26,095 nucleotides of DNA from Panacagrimonas sp052387695 (GTDB lineage Bacteria; Pseudomonadota; Gammaproteobacteria; Nevskiales; Nevskiaceae), in the NCBI GenBank assembly GCA_052387695.1, contig JBQTIX010000115.1, positions 1 to 26,095 on the forward strand, read 5' to 3'. Shown here in pieces: positions 7,021 through 15,191 of this stretch. Position 1 is the first letter of the stretch. Every line of letters starts with the position of its first letter. The translations under genes were made by a program, and so were the position numbers. The notes under the pieces were generated by a model. The model saw only the letters and a list, made by a program, of their open reading frames with translations. It was not told the DNA's origin and did not search any database.

Positions 7021-9710
7021 GCAGCACTCGTGGCGACCTGCGCTGCCTGTTGCGGCAGGCGCAACTCGATGCAGGTCCCCAGGCCCCTGGGTCCTGCCAC
7101 GGCGCGAACGCTGCCGCCGTGCGCCTGCATCAGGCCGCGGCAGATGGCCAGGCCCAGGCCGGTCCCGGCGCTGCGGCCGTCACCGGCGCGCACGCGGAAA
7201 AACATGTCGAAGATCTGCTCCCGGTCCGCCTCGGCGATCCCGCCCCCATGATCGATCACGCGGATCAGCACCTCGCGCCCGGCAAGGCTTGCCTCGATGC
7301 GCACGGCGCTGCCGGGCGGCGAATACTTCACTGCGTTGTCGACCAGGTTCACCAGCACCTGCTCCAGCAGCACCGGATCGGCGCGCAGCAGCGGCAGATC
7401 CGGCGCCAGCGAGATCGACAATGCACGCCCGGCGAGCACCCGCGCCAGTCGCTTGCGCAGGCTGGCGATCAGATCGCCGAGGTCGCACCAGTCCAGGCGC
7501 GGTTCGAGCTTGCCGTAGGACAGTCGGGTCATGTCGAGCAGGTTCTGCACGAAGCGATTCAGGCGCTCGGCCTCATCGAGAATGCTCTCCGCCAGCTCGC
7601 GCCGCGCCCCGGCGCTCAGGCGATCCGAACCCGAGGCCAGGCTCTCGGCCGCACCGAGCACCGACACCAGCGGCGTGCGCAGATCGTGCGAGACCGAGGA
7701 CAGCAGTGCGGCGCGCAACTGCTCGGACTCGGTCAGCACGCGTGAGCGTTCGAGATCGGCGACCAGCTCGGTGCGCTCGATGGCGACGGCGGCCAGATCG
7801 GCGATCGCGTCTAGGATGCGGCGTTCATCCGGATCGGGCTGGCGGCCCACACCCGAAAGTTGCGCGCCGAGCACGCCCAGCCGACCGCGCGCCGTCGTCA
7901 GCGGCAGGAACAGCCAGCCCGAACCGGGCAGGGTGTCGGTGGAAAAGCCGGCAGCCTCGTCGTGCTCCAGCGCCCAGCGCGCGGCGGCATGGTCGATCGG
8001 CTCCAGCGGCCGCTGGTTGTTGCTGCCCGCGAGCACGATCAAACCCTGTTCGCCGACGGCCGGCCGCATGACCACGGTCTGCGAGGACAGGGTTGCGGCG
8101 CAGTGATCGACGGTGGCACGCACCACCTCGCGCAGCTCGGCGGCGGCGGCCAGGTGGTGGCCGTAATCGGACACTTCGCGTGCTTGTCGTGTGCTGGCCT
8201 TGAGCGCATCGAGCTGCTTGCGCATGCGGCCACCGACGTTGCCCACCACCAGCGAGGTGAGCAGCAGAGCCGTGAGCACGGCCAGATCGTCGGCGTCCTG
8301 GATCGTGAGCGTGTAGCGCGGCTCGGTGAAAAGGAAATTGAACAGCGTCGCGCAGAGCAGGCTGGCGAACACGGCCGGCCACAGTCCCAGTCGTACCGAA
8401 ACACCCAGCACCGCCACCAGGAACACCACGCCGAGGCTGGTCAGCGGCAGCCAGGTTTCCACCAGCCAGGCGATCGAAGTCGCCAGCGCCGATACGCCGG
8501 CTGCCCACGCGTAGGATGTCCAGTCGGAATGGGCGATCGCGGACAGATCGATCTTCGGCGATTCCGTTTTGCCGGTCCCGGCCCAGGTCACGACCGTGAT
8601 TTCGAGGGGCGCGGCGCGGCGGATCAGTTCCGCGGCGATGGACCGTTGCCAGGGCCAGCGCAGGCGCCGCGGCTGCGGCCGGCCGACCACGATCTGGCTG
8701 GCGTTGCGGCTGCGCGCAACCGCAACCAGTTCCTCCACCAGATCGTTGCCCGGCAAGGTGAGCGTCTCGGCGCCCAGCCGCTCGGCCAGGCGCAGGTTGC
8801 GCGCGATGCGGTCCTTGTCCTGGTCGGAGAGATTGAGCGCGCGTGGCGTCTCGATATGCACCGCCACCCAGGGCAGGCGCCGATGGTCTGCGATGCGACG
8901 CGCCGCACGGATCACCTGCTGGCTGATGTCTGTTTCGTTGACGCAGACCAGCATGCGCTCGCGTGTCGGCCAGGAGTCGGCGACCGCGTGGCGCTGCTTG
9001 TACTCCAGCATCTGCGCGTCGATCTGCTCGGCCGCCGCGCGCAGCGCCAGTTCGCGCAGCGCGGTGAGCGCGCCGCGTCCGAAGAACTGGTTGAGCGCCA
9101 GCCGCGCCTGCTCGGGCACGTAGACCTTGCCTTCCTTGAGCCGCTGGATCAGGTCTTCCGGCGGCAGGTCGATCAGCTCGATCTCGTCGGCGCCGTCGAG
9201 CATCGCGTCCGGTACGGTCTCGCGCACCTGCACGCCGGTGATGCGCGCGACGATGTCGTTGAGACTCTCCAGGTGCTGGACGTTGAGCGTGGTCCAGACG
9301 TCGATTCCTGCATCGAGCAGGTCCTCGACATCCTGGTAGCGCTTGGGGTGCGGCGCGCCGGGGACGGTGGAGTGGGCGAACTCGTCGACCAGCACCAGCT
9401 TCGGGCGTCGCTTGAGGATGGCCTGTACGTCGAGTTCTTCGAGGCCGCGTCCGCGATGCTCGTAACGGGCTCGCGGCAACAGTTCCAGCCCCGCGAGCTG
9501 CGCCTCGGTCTCGGCGCGGCCGTGGGTCTCGATCAGTCCGACGCAGACATCCGTACCCTGCTCGCGTGCGCGCTGGGCTGCGCGCAGCATCGCGTAGGTC
9601 TTGCCCACGCCCGGCGCCATGCCGAGAAAAATCTTCAGCCGGCCACGGCCTTCCTTGCGCGCGGCCTTGAGCAGGGCTTCGGGGGACGGGCGACCGGTGT
9701 CAGTGGGCAT
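7017..9710 (-). CDS. kdpD: KdpD sensor histidine kinase
   Basis: The 897-residue length is near that of E. coli KdpD. In order: an N-terminal KdpD domain with Walker A GMAPGVGKT (residues 30-38) and a Walker B-like LVLVDEFAH (~106-113); a Usp-like domain (~252-375); four closely packed transmembrane segments (~400-495); a GAF-like region (~515-645); a dimerisation domain with phospho-acceptor H675 in SSVSHDLRTP; and an ATPase domain with NLVDNAVKYS, DHGGGI and GTGLGLA boxes. It senses K+ limitation or turgor/ionic stress at the inner membrane and phosphorylates KdpE. It starts 34 bases downstream of kdpC and overlaps kdpE by four bases. All catalytic motifs appear intact. Confidence 0.97.
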   Translation of the reverse strand: MPTDTGRPSPEALLKAARKEGRGRLKIFLGMAPGVGKTYAMLRAAQRAREQGTDVCVGLIETHGRAETEAQLAGLELLPRARYEHRGRGLEELDVQAILKRRPKLVLVDEFAHSTVPGAPHPKRYQDVEDLLDAGIDVWTTLNVQHLESLNDIVARITGVQVRETVPDAMLDGADEIELIDLPPEDLIQRLKEGKVYVPEQARLALNQFFGRGALTALRELALRAAAEQIDAQMLEYKQRHAVADSWPTRERMLVCVNETDISQQVIRAARRIADHRRLPWVAVHIETPRALNLSDQDKDRIARNLRLAERLGAETLTLPGNDLVEELVAVARSRNASQIVVGRPQPRRLRWPWQRSIAAELIRRAAPLEITVVTWAGTGKTESPKIDLSAIAHSDWTSYAWAAGVSALATSIAWLVETWLPLTSLGVVFLVAVLGVSVRLGLWPAVFASLLCATLFNFLFTEPRYTLTIQDADDLAVLTALLLTSLVVGNVGGRMRKQLDALKASTRQAREVSDYGHHLAAAAELREVVRATVDHCAATLSSQTVVMRPAVGEQGLIVLAGSNNQRPLEPIDHAAARWALEHDEAAGFSTDTLPGSGWLFLPLTTARGRLGVLGAQLSGVGRQPDPDERRILDAIADLAAVAIERTELVADLERSRVLTESEQLRAALLSSVSHDLRTPLVSVLGAAESLASGSDRLSAGARRELAESILDEAERLNRFVQNLLDMTRLSYGKLEPRLDWCDLGDLIASLRKRLARVLAGRALSISLAPDLPLLRADPVLLEQVLVNLVDNAVKYSPPGSAVRIEASLAGREVLIRVIDHGGGIAEADREQIFDMFFRVRAGDGRSAGTGLGLAICRGLMQAHGGSVRAVAGPRGLGTCIELRLPQQAAQVATSAA

Positions 9711-9744
9711 ACGCCGATTATGCCCAGCGATGAAGTCCCCGATG

Positions 9745-10299
9745 TCAGGCGGCGTCGAGCGCGAGGTTCAGCAGCAGCACATTCACCCGCGCCTCGCCGA
9801 GGATTCCGAGCTGAGGCCCTTGCGTGTGTTCGGCGATTAACTTGCGAAGCTGCTCCGGGTCGAGGCCGCGCGCAGCCGCGATGCGCGGCACCTGGAAGTC
9901 GGCGGCGGCCGGTGAGAGATCCGGATCCAGACCGCTCGCGGACGTGGTGACGAGGGCCAGGGGAACGGCGACTCCCGGGTTCTCGGCGGCCAGCACTTGA
10001 GTGCGTTCCGTCACGGCGGTCAGCAGGGCCTTGGACGTCGGACCGTAGTTGGAGCCCGAGGACGCTGCGGCGTCGAAGCTCGCGGCGGAGGGGCGCGGAT
10101 GAAAATACGTCCGATCGGCAAAGCGCTGCGCAATCAGCGAAGAGCCGATCACCCGCCCGTCGAGCTTCACCAGGCTGCCGTGCGCCGCGTGAGGAAAGGC
10201 GAGCTGCGCCAGGCCCGTCACCGCCAGCGGATAGGCGACGCCGGTGAGCAGGCTCGTGGCGAGCAGCAGGGTGATTGCGGGACGTAGAACGCTGTGCAT
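9745..10299 (-). CDS. kdpC: KdpC subunit of K+-transporting ATPase
   Basis: The 184-residue protein has one N-terminal transmembrane segment (LRPAITLLLATSLLTGVAYP, about residues 5-24) and a periplasmic domain ending in the family's conserved C-terminus (LGEARVNVLLLNLALD). KdpC binds KdpA/KdpB and is needed for assembly and high K+ affinity. The motif ASGSNYGPTSKAL and the DPDLSPAAA segment are typical. I chose the ATG at 10299 over a TTG six codons upstream because GAGG lies at a suitable distance before it. The gene follows kdpB with a 10-base gap. Confidence 0.95.
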   Translation of the reverse strand: MHSVLRPAITLLLATSLLTGVAYPLAVTGLAQLAFPHAAHGSLVKLDGRVIGSSLIAQRFADRTYFHPRPSAASFDAAASSGSNYGPTSKALLTAVTERTQVLAAENPGVAVPLALVTTSASGLDPDLSPAAADFQVPRIAAARGLDPEQLRKLIAEHTQGPQLGILGEARVNVLLLNLALDAA

Positions 10300-10309
10300 G
10301 GCAGATACC

Positions 10310-12376
10310 TCAGGCAAGACCCAGAGACGAGACGATGAGATCGATCAGCTTGATGCCGACGAAGGGCACCAGAACCCCGCCCAGGCCGTAAACCAGCAGG
10401 TTGCGGCGCAGCAGCGTGGCCGCCGACACCGCGGCGTAGCGCGCGCCGCGCAGCGCCAGCGGGACCAGGGCGATGATGATCAGCGCGTTGAAGATCACCG
10501 CCGACAGAATCGCGCTGTCCGGCGAGGACAGACCCATCACGTTGAGCGGCGCGAGCGCCGGATACAGCGTGACGAACAGCGCCGGCAGGATGGCGAAATA
10601 CTTGGCGACGTCGTTGGCGATGGAGAACGTGGTCAGCGAGCCGCGCGAGATCAGCAAGGTCTTGCCGATCAGCACCACCTCGATCAGCTTGGTCGGATCG
10701 CTGTCCAGGTCGATCAGATTCGCGGCCTCCTTCGCCGCCGGCGTGCCGTCGTTCATCGCCACGCCGACATCGGCCTGCGCCAGCGCAGGCGCATCGTTGG
10801 TGCCGTCGCCGCACATCGCGACCAGCCGGCCCTCGGCCTGCTCGCGGCGGATCAGCTCCAGCTTCCTTTCCGGCGTTGCCTCGGCGAGGAAATCATCGAC
10901 GCCCGCCTCGGCCGCAATCGCCGCCGCGGTCAGCGGGTTGTCGCCGGTGACCATGACGGTGCGGATGCCCATCGCGCGCAGCTCGGCGAAACGCGCGCGA
11001 ATGCCCGGCTTGACCACGTCCTTGAGATGGATGAGACCGAGCAGGCGCGTCTGCCCGTCCTGTTTGACCGCGACGGCCAGCGGCGTGCCACCGCTCTGCG
11101 CGATCCTCTGGTGGCTTGCGTCGAAGCCGCCCGGCACCCGCTGGCGCGCGCTGCCGAAGGCGTAATTCAGCACCGCCTCCACCGCGCCCTTGCGCAATTC
11201 GCCGCCGTCTTCGAGATCGACACCGGACAAGCGCGTCTGCGCGCTGAACTCGAGGCTCCGGCCGATTTTCGGCAGCTCGTCTCCAAGGCCGAAGCGGCGC
11301 TTGGCGAACTCGACGACCGAGCGCCCCTCCGCGGTCTCGTCCGCGATGGACGCCAGGTACGCCGCGCGCGCCAGATCGCCGATCTCCACGCCGGGTGCGG
11401 GAATGAAGTCCTCGGCCATGCGATTGCCGAAGGTGATGGTGCCGGTCTTGTCGAGCAGCAGCACGTCGACATCGCCTGCGGCTTCGACCGCGCGGCCGGA
11501 CCTGGCGATGACGTTGGCGCGCACCAGGCGATCCATGCCGGCGATGCCGATGGCAGACAGCAGGCCGCCGATCGTGGTCGGGATCAGGGTCACCAGCAGC
11601 GCGACCAGGGCGACCAGCCCGAGTTGCCCACCCGAGTAATGCGCCCACACCGGCAGGGTCGCGACCACCATCAGGAAGATCAGCGTCAGGCCGGTCAGCA
11701 GCACCGACAGCGCCAGTTCGTTCGGCGTCTTCTGCCGCGCCGCGCCCTCGACCAGGCCGATCATGCGGTCGAGAAAACTCTCGCCCGGATTGGCGGTGAT
11801 GCGGACCCTGATCCAGTCCGAGACCACCTTGGTGCCGCCGGTGACGGCGCTGCGATCGCCGCCGGACTCGCGGATCACGGGCGCGGACTCGCCGGTCACG
11901 GCGGCCTCGTTGACCGAGGCGATCCCCTCGATCACCTCGCCGTCGCCGGGAACCAGGTCCCCGGCTTCGACCAGCACCACGTCGCCGCTGCGAAGGCTGC
12001 GGCTGGACACGCGTTCGATGCGCTTGCCATCGCGTTGCACGACTTTCTTCGCCAGCGTCTCGCCCTGGGTGGCGCGCAGCGAATCCGCGCGGGCCTTGCC
12101 GCGACCCTCGGCAAGCGCCTCGGCGAAGTTGGCGAACAGCAGCGTGAACCACAGCCACGCCCCGATCTGGCCGGACTGCGCCGCATTGCCGGGTCCGAAC
12201 AGATCCCGCAGCCACAGGAGCGTCACCAGCACCGACAGGGTCCACACCACGAACATCACCGGGTTGCGCCATTGCGCACGCGGGTGGAGTTTGATTGCGG
12301 CGCCGATCAGGGCGCCGCGAACCAGCCGGGCGTCGAAGCCGGGTTCGGCCTTATGCTGAATCGTACTTGCGTTCAT
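10310..12376 (-). CDS. kdpB: KdpB, ATP-hydrolysing subunit of K+-transporting ATPase
   Basis: The 688-residue P-type ATPase subunit energises K+ import through KdpA. Visible motifs: TGES (residues 161-164; S164 is equivalent to the inhibitory serine studied in E. coli), the pore-region PTTIGGLLSAIG, the phosphorylation site DKTGT with D309, MVTGDNPLTA, and the hinge motif GDGTNDAPAL. Family length is normal. The start ATG at 12376 begins MNASTIQHK; the longer frame upstream only reads through the repeat element and is rejected. Unusually for this operon, 159 noncoding bases containing a palindromic repeat separate it from kdpA, and no strong ribosome site is visible before the ATG. Confidence 0.97.
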   Translation of the reverse strand: MNASTIQHKAEPGFDARLVRGALIGAAIKLHPRAQWRNPVMFVVWTLSVLVTLLWLRDLFGPGNAAQSGQIGAWLWFTLLFANFAEALAEGRGKARADSLRATQGETLAKKVVQRDGKRIERVSSRSLRSGDVVLVEAGDLVPGDGEVIEGIASVNEAAVTGESAPVIRESGGDRSAVTGGTKVVSDWIRVRITANPGESFLDRMIGLVEGAARQKTPNELALSVLLTGLTLIFLMVVATLPVWAHYSGGQLGLVALVALLVTLIPTTIGGLLSAIGIAGMDRLVRANVIARSGRAVEAAGDVDVLLLDKTGTITFGNRMAEDFIPAPGVEIGDLARAAYLASIADETAEGRSVVEFAKRRFGLGDELPKIGRSLEFSAQTRLSGVDLEDGGELRKGAVEAVLNYAFGSARQRVPGGFDASHQRIAQSGGTPLAVAVKQDGQTRLLGLIHLKDVVKPGIRARFAELRAMGIRTVMVTGDNPLTAAAIAAEAGVDDFLAEATPERKLELIRREQAEGRLVAMCGDGTNDAPALAQADVGVAMNDGTPAAKEAANLIDLDSDPTKLIEVVLIGKTLLISRGSLTTFSIANDVAKYFAILPALFVTLYPALAPLNVMGLSSPDSAILSAVIFNALIIIALVPLALRGARYAAVSAATLLRRNLLVYGLGGVLVPFVGIKLIDLIVSSLGLA

Positions 12377-12393
12377 GCGTTCACGGTCCAAGG

Positions 12394-12504
12394 TAGGTCG
12401 ACTCAAGGTAGGTCGGCTCAAGCGAAGCGGAGCCGACGCGCGGCCCATTGCGATCCGCGACCGTCGGATCCGCCCGCCAACAGCACGCGGGCTTGATCCG
12501 ACCT
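12394..12504. repeat. TAGGTCGG palindromic element, locus C (inside the kdp operon)
   Basis: It lies between the kdpA stop and the kdpB start. A partial TAGGTCGACTC is followed by a complete left hairpin, GTCGGCTC (12412-12419) with GAGCCGAC (12430-12437), and a right hairpin, GTCGGATC (12463-12470) with GATCCGAC (12495-12502). The right outer stem carries an A-T pair where other copies have T-A or C-G. Confidence 0.9.
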
Positions 12505-12535
12505 GCGCCGGACGAACGAGCAAGGCGACACGGGT

Positions 12536-14269
12536 TCAATAGGAATTCCCGGCCGTCATCGCGAAATGCTCTGCGACCGGCCCGAGGACCAACACCGGCA
12601 GGAAGCTCAGCAGGCCCAGCATCAGGATCACGCCGATCAACAGGCCGACGAACAGCGGGCCGTGCGTGGGAAAGGTTCCGGAGGAGACGGCCATTTTTCG
12701 CTTGGCAGCGAGGCTGCCGGCCACGGCCAGCAGCGGCAGGATGTAGGCATAGCGGCCCAGGATCATCGCCAGACCCAGCATAGTGTTGGTGTACGGCGTG
12801 TTCGCCGTGAATCCGGCAAAGGCGGAGCCGTTGTTGGCGGTCGCCGAGGTGTAGGCGTAGAGCAACTCGGTGAGGCCATGCGGACCGGCGTCCTGGATGC
12901 CGGCGAGACTGGCCGGTAGCACGATGGCCAGCGCGCCGAACACCAGTGTGCCGAGCGGCATCGACAGCATGGCCAGGATCAGCAGGCGCACCTCGCGCGC
13001 CTCGATCTTCTTGCCCAGGTATTCCGGCGTGCGGCCCACCATCAGGCCGGCGAGGAAGACCGTAAGCAGCACGTACAGCAGCATGCCGTACAGGCCCGCG
13101 CCCACGCCGCCGAACACGACCTCCCCGATCATCATGTTGACCAGCGGCACCAGCGCGCCCAGCGGCAGGAAGCTGTCGTGCATGGCGTTGACCGAGCCAT
13201 TGCTCGCCGCGGTCGTGGCGGTGGCCCAGATCGCCGAGTTGACCACGCCGAAGCGCGTCTCCTTGCCTTCGAGATTGCCGGCCGAGGCATCGAGGGGCAG
13301 GTTGGCAAACAGGGGATTGGCGCCGCTCTCGATGCCGTAGGTCAGGGCCAGGCCCACCAGCAGAAGGATCAGCATCGCGGCGTAGATCGCAAAGCCCTGG
13401 CGCAGATCGCCGACCATGCGGCCGTAGGCGTAGACCAGCGCGGCGGGCAGCCACAGGATGGCCAGCATCTGCAACAGGTTGGACAGCGGTGTCGGGTTCT
13501 CGAAGGGATGCGCGGAGTTGACGTTGAAGAAGCCGCCGCCGTTGGTGCCGAGCTGCTTGATCGCGAGCTGCGAGGCCACCGGCCCCTGTGCGATGTGCTG
13601 CGTGCCGCCTTCGAGCGTGGTGGCGGAGACGTAGGTGTCGAAGTTCTGCGGCACGCCCTGCCAGACCATCAGCAGCGCGAACAGCAGGCTCAGCGGCAAC
13701 AGCACGTAAAGCGTGACGCGCGTGACGTCGACCCAGAAATTACCCAGGGCGGGCGCATCAGCGCGCTCATGACCCGGCGGCGTTGCGGCAGTGCCTGGTT
13801 TCGCGAGACCGCGGATGAGCGCCATTGCAACCGCGACGCCGGTCGCCGCGGACAGAAAATTCTGTACGCACAGCCCCAGCATCTGCGACAGATACGAGAG
13901 CGTCGATTCGCCGCCGTAGGACTGCCAGTTGGTATTGGTGACGAAGCTCGCCGCGGTGTTGAAGGCCAGGTGCCAGGACAGGCCCGGCAGCTGCTGCGGG
14001 TTGAGCGGCAACAGCCCTTGCAGCATCAGCAGGGCCATCAGCAGCACGAAGCCGGCGGCGTTGAAGACGAGCAGCGCGATCGCGTATTCCGCCCAGCTGT
14101 GCTCGCGCCGCACATCGACGCCGCCAAGACGATAGAAGCCGCGCTCCACGATGCCAAGCGCTCGTACGCGGCCTTCGAACACGGCGGCGAGATAGCGGCC
14201 CGTCGGAACCGTCAAGGCCAGCAGCAGCGCGACGTACAGCGCGATCTGCGTGAAGTCGTGGAGCGGCAT
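12536..14269 (-). CDS. kdpA: KdpA, K+-binding pore subunit
   Basis: The 577-residue polytopic inner-membrane protein carries the K+ selectivity filter of the Kdp pump. Conserved loops typical of KdpA are present: TNTNWQSYGGE, GTNGGGFFNVNSAHPFENPT, ATTAASNGSVNAM and SATANNGSAFAG, corresponding to the four pore loops of this SKT-superfamily protein. The start ATG at 14269 gives MPLHDFTQIALY, the usual N-terminus, and lies two bases after the kdpF stop. The longer open frame extends back over kdpF in another frame and is not used. The gene is followed by a repeat insertion before kdpB. Confidence 0.97.
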   Translation of the reverse strand: MPLHDFTQIALYVALLLALTVPTGRYLAAVFEGRVRALGIVERGFYRLGGVDVRREHSWAEYAIALLVFNAAGFVLLMALLMLQGLLPLNPQQLPGLSWHLAFNTAASFVTNTNWQSYGGESTLSYLSQMLGLCVQNFLSAATGVAVAMALIRGLAKPGTAATPPGHERADAPALGNFWVDVTRVTLYVLLPLSLLFALLMVWQGVPQNFDTYVSATTLEGGTQHIAQGPVASQLAIKQLGTNGGGFFNVNSAHPFENPTPLSNLLQMLAILWLPAALVYAYGRMVGDLRQGFAIYAAMLILLLVGLALTYGIESGANPLFANLPLDASAGNLEGKETRFGVVNSAIWATATTAASNGSVNAMHDSFLPLGALVPLVNMMIGEVVFGGVGAGLYGMLLYVLLTVFLAGLMVGRTPEYLGKKIEAREVRLLILAMLSMPLGTLVFGALAIVLPASLAGIQDAGPHGLTELLYAYTSATANNGSAFAGFTANTPYTNTMLGLAMILGRYAYILPLLAVAGSLAAKRKMAVSSGTFPTHGPLFVGLLIGVILMLGLLSFLPVLVLGPVAEHFAMTAGNSY

Positions 14270-14271
14270 GG

Positions 14272-14361
14272 TCAGAAGCGCTCCGGCCAGAGCAGCGCAT
14301 AGACCAGGTACAGGAAAAGAAAGAGGGCGACGAGTCCGCCCAGGACCAGTTCGGCATTCAT
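14272..14361 (-). CDS. kdpF: KdpF, small stabilising membrane subunit
   Basis: This 29-residue peptide beginning MNAELVLGGLVALFLFLYLV is almost entirely one transmembrane helix and ends in the characteristic LLWPERF. KdpF stabilises the KdpABC complex in the inner membrane. It is too short for most ORF lists. The start is preceded by AGGAG at about eight bases. The TGA is followed after two bases by the kdpA ATG. It is the first gene of the cluster. Confidence 0.95.
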   Translation of the reverse strand: MNAELVLGGLVALFLFLYLVYALLWPERF

Positions 14362-14544
14362 GCGCAGCTCCTGCGTACCACGGTTTCAAGGAGCCCTACA
14401 GTGCGCGCGGGACGCGTAAGGAATCGATGGGCAGCAGCGACGGTCCGTATAAGGAAACGATAAAAATCGCGCGGCGATACCTGTCGTATGCTCCGAGCCT
14501 CCGGCCGCGAGCCCGTGCGGCCTCACCTTCATCCGGATACCGCC
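14362..14544. promoter_or_regulatory. Divergent kdpF / MAPEG control region
   Basis: This 183-base gap separates the divergent kdpF (-) and MAPEG (+) starts. The only AT-rich island is at about 14444-14468; on the minus strand it reads TTTTTATCGTTTCCTTATAC, which loosely resembles the T-rich KdpE target upstream of E. coli kdpF. It is a reasonable place for the kdp promoter or a KdpE site, but I cannot define -35/-10 boxes. Confidence 0.35.
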
Positions 14545-14934
14545 ATGCCCCTCGTCGATCTGGTTCTCGCCCTCGCGCTCTTGCAGTTCGCGGCCTTTGG
14601 CATCCTCGTTGGCCGTGCCCGCGGCAAATACGGCGTAAAGGCGCCCGCCACCAGCGGGCACGACATGTTCGATCGTTATTTCCGCGTGCAGATGAACACG
14701 CTGGAAGTGCTGGTGCTGCTCATTCCCGGGCTGCTGATGGCGCCGCGCTACCTGGCTCCGCACTGGGTCGCGGCGATCGGTGCGGTGTACCTGCTCGGCC
14801 GGATTGTCTACCTGCGCGCTTATATCTCCGACCCGGCAAGTCGCGGGATCGGTTTCGGACTGAGTTTTTTCCCGGCGATGGTGCTGTTGCTGATTGCGCT
14901 CGGCGGATCGATCCGGAGTCTGGTCCAGGGGTAG
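14545..14934 (+). CDS. MAPEG family membrane protein
   Basis: The 129-residue protein has about four transmembrane helices. The segment RYFRVQMNTLEVLVLLIPGL (residues 44-63) carries the MAPEG pattern, with R47, N51 and E54 in the helix that contributes to the glutathione site. MAPEG proteins are trimeric membrane enzymes in eicosanoid and glutathione metabolism; bacterial members are mostly uncharacterised, some with glutathione transferase or peroxidase activity. The ATG at 14545 is chosen because the hydrophobic first helix starts there; the upstream extension is hydrophilic and does not look conserved. It is transcribed divergently from kdpF, with no functional link evident. Confidence 0.85.
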   Translation: MPLVDLVLALALLQFAAFGILVGRARGKYGVKAPATSGHDMFDRYFRVQMNTLEVLVLLIPGLLMAPRYLAPHWVAAIGAVYLLGRIVYLRAYISDPASRGIGFGLSFFPAMVLLLIALGGSIRSLVQG

Positions 14935-14949
14935 AAGCACAGGTCGACG

Positions 14950-15049
14950 TAGGTCGGATCAAGCCCGCGGCTTTTCGCGGGCGGATTCGACATGCGCCCT
15001 ACGTCGAGCGCGCGCAGCGTCGGTTCCGCCTTCGGCTTGAACCGACCTA
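14950..15049. repeat. TAGGTCGG palindromic element, locus D
   Basis: Left hairpin: GTCGGATC (14953-14960) with GATTCGAC (14984-14991, one mismatch), around an inner GCCCGCG/CGCGGGC stem. Right hairpin: GTCGGTTC (15019-15026) with GAACCGAC (15039-15046). It lies between the MAPEG gene and the transglutaminase-like gene. Confidence 0.88.
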
Positions 15050-15191
15050 CGCCGACTTGCACCGACCGACGTCTGATCGCCAAACCCGTCGCCCTGCGGC
15101 GATTCTTGCTAGCCAAGCGCGCCTGCACCCGGGCACCGTTACGCGCCCCGGCTATGATCGCGACTGCACCAGACCCGAAGACCTCCGCGCC

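Noticed and set aside
7860..9950. Long open frame (696 codons) on the + strand opposite kdpD
   Set aside because: It is antisense to a fully supported KdpD and is very Arg/Gln/Ala-rich; GC-rich codon bias opens such shadow frames.
10244..12496. 750-codon + strand frame opposite kdpB
   Set aside because: Antisense shadow of KdpB, low-complexity composition, no recognisable domain.
12377..12535. The kdpA-kdpB gap equals the 159-base period of locus B
   Set aside because: The equal length is probably coincidence: the element in the gap spans only 12394-12504 and its borders do not match the locus B unit.
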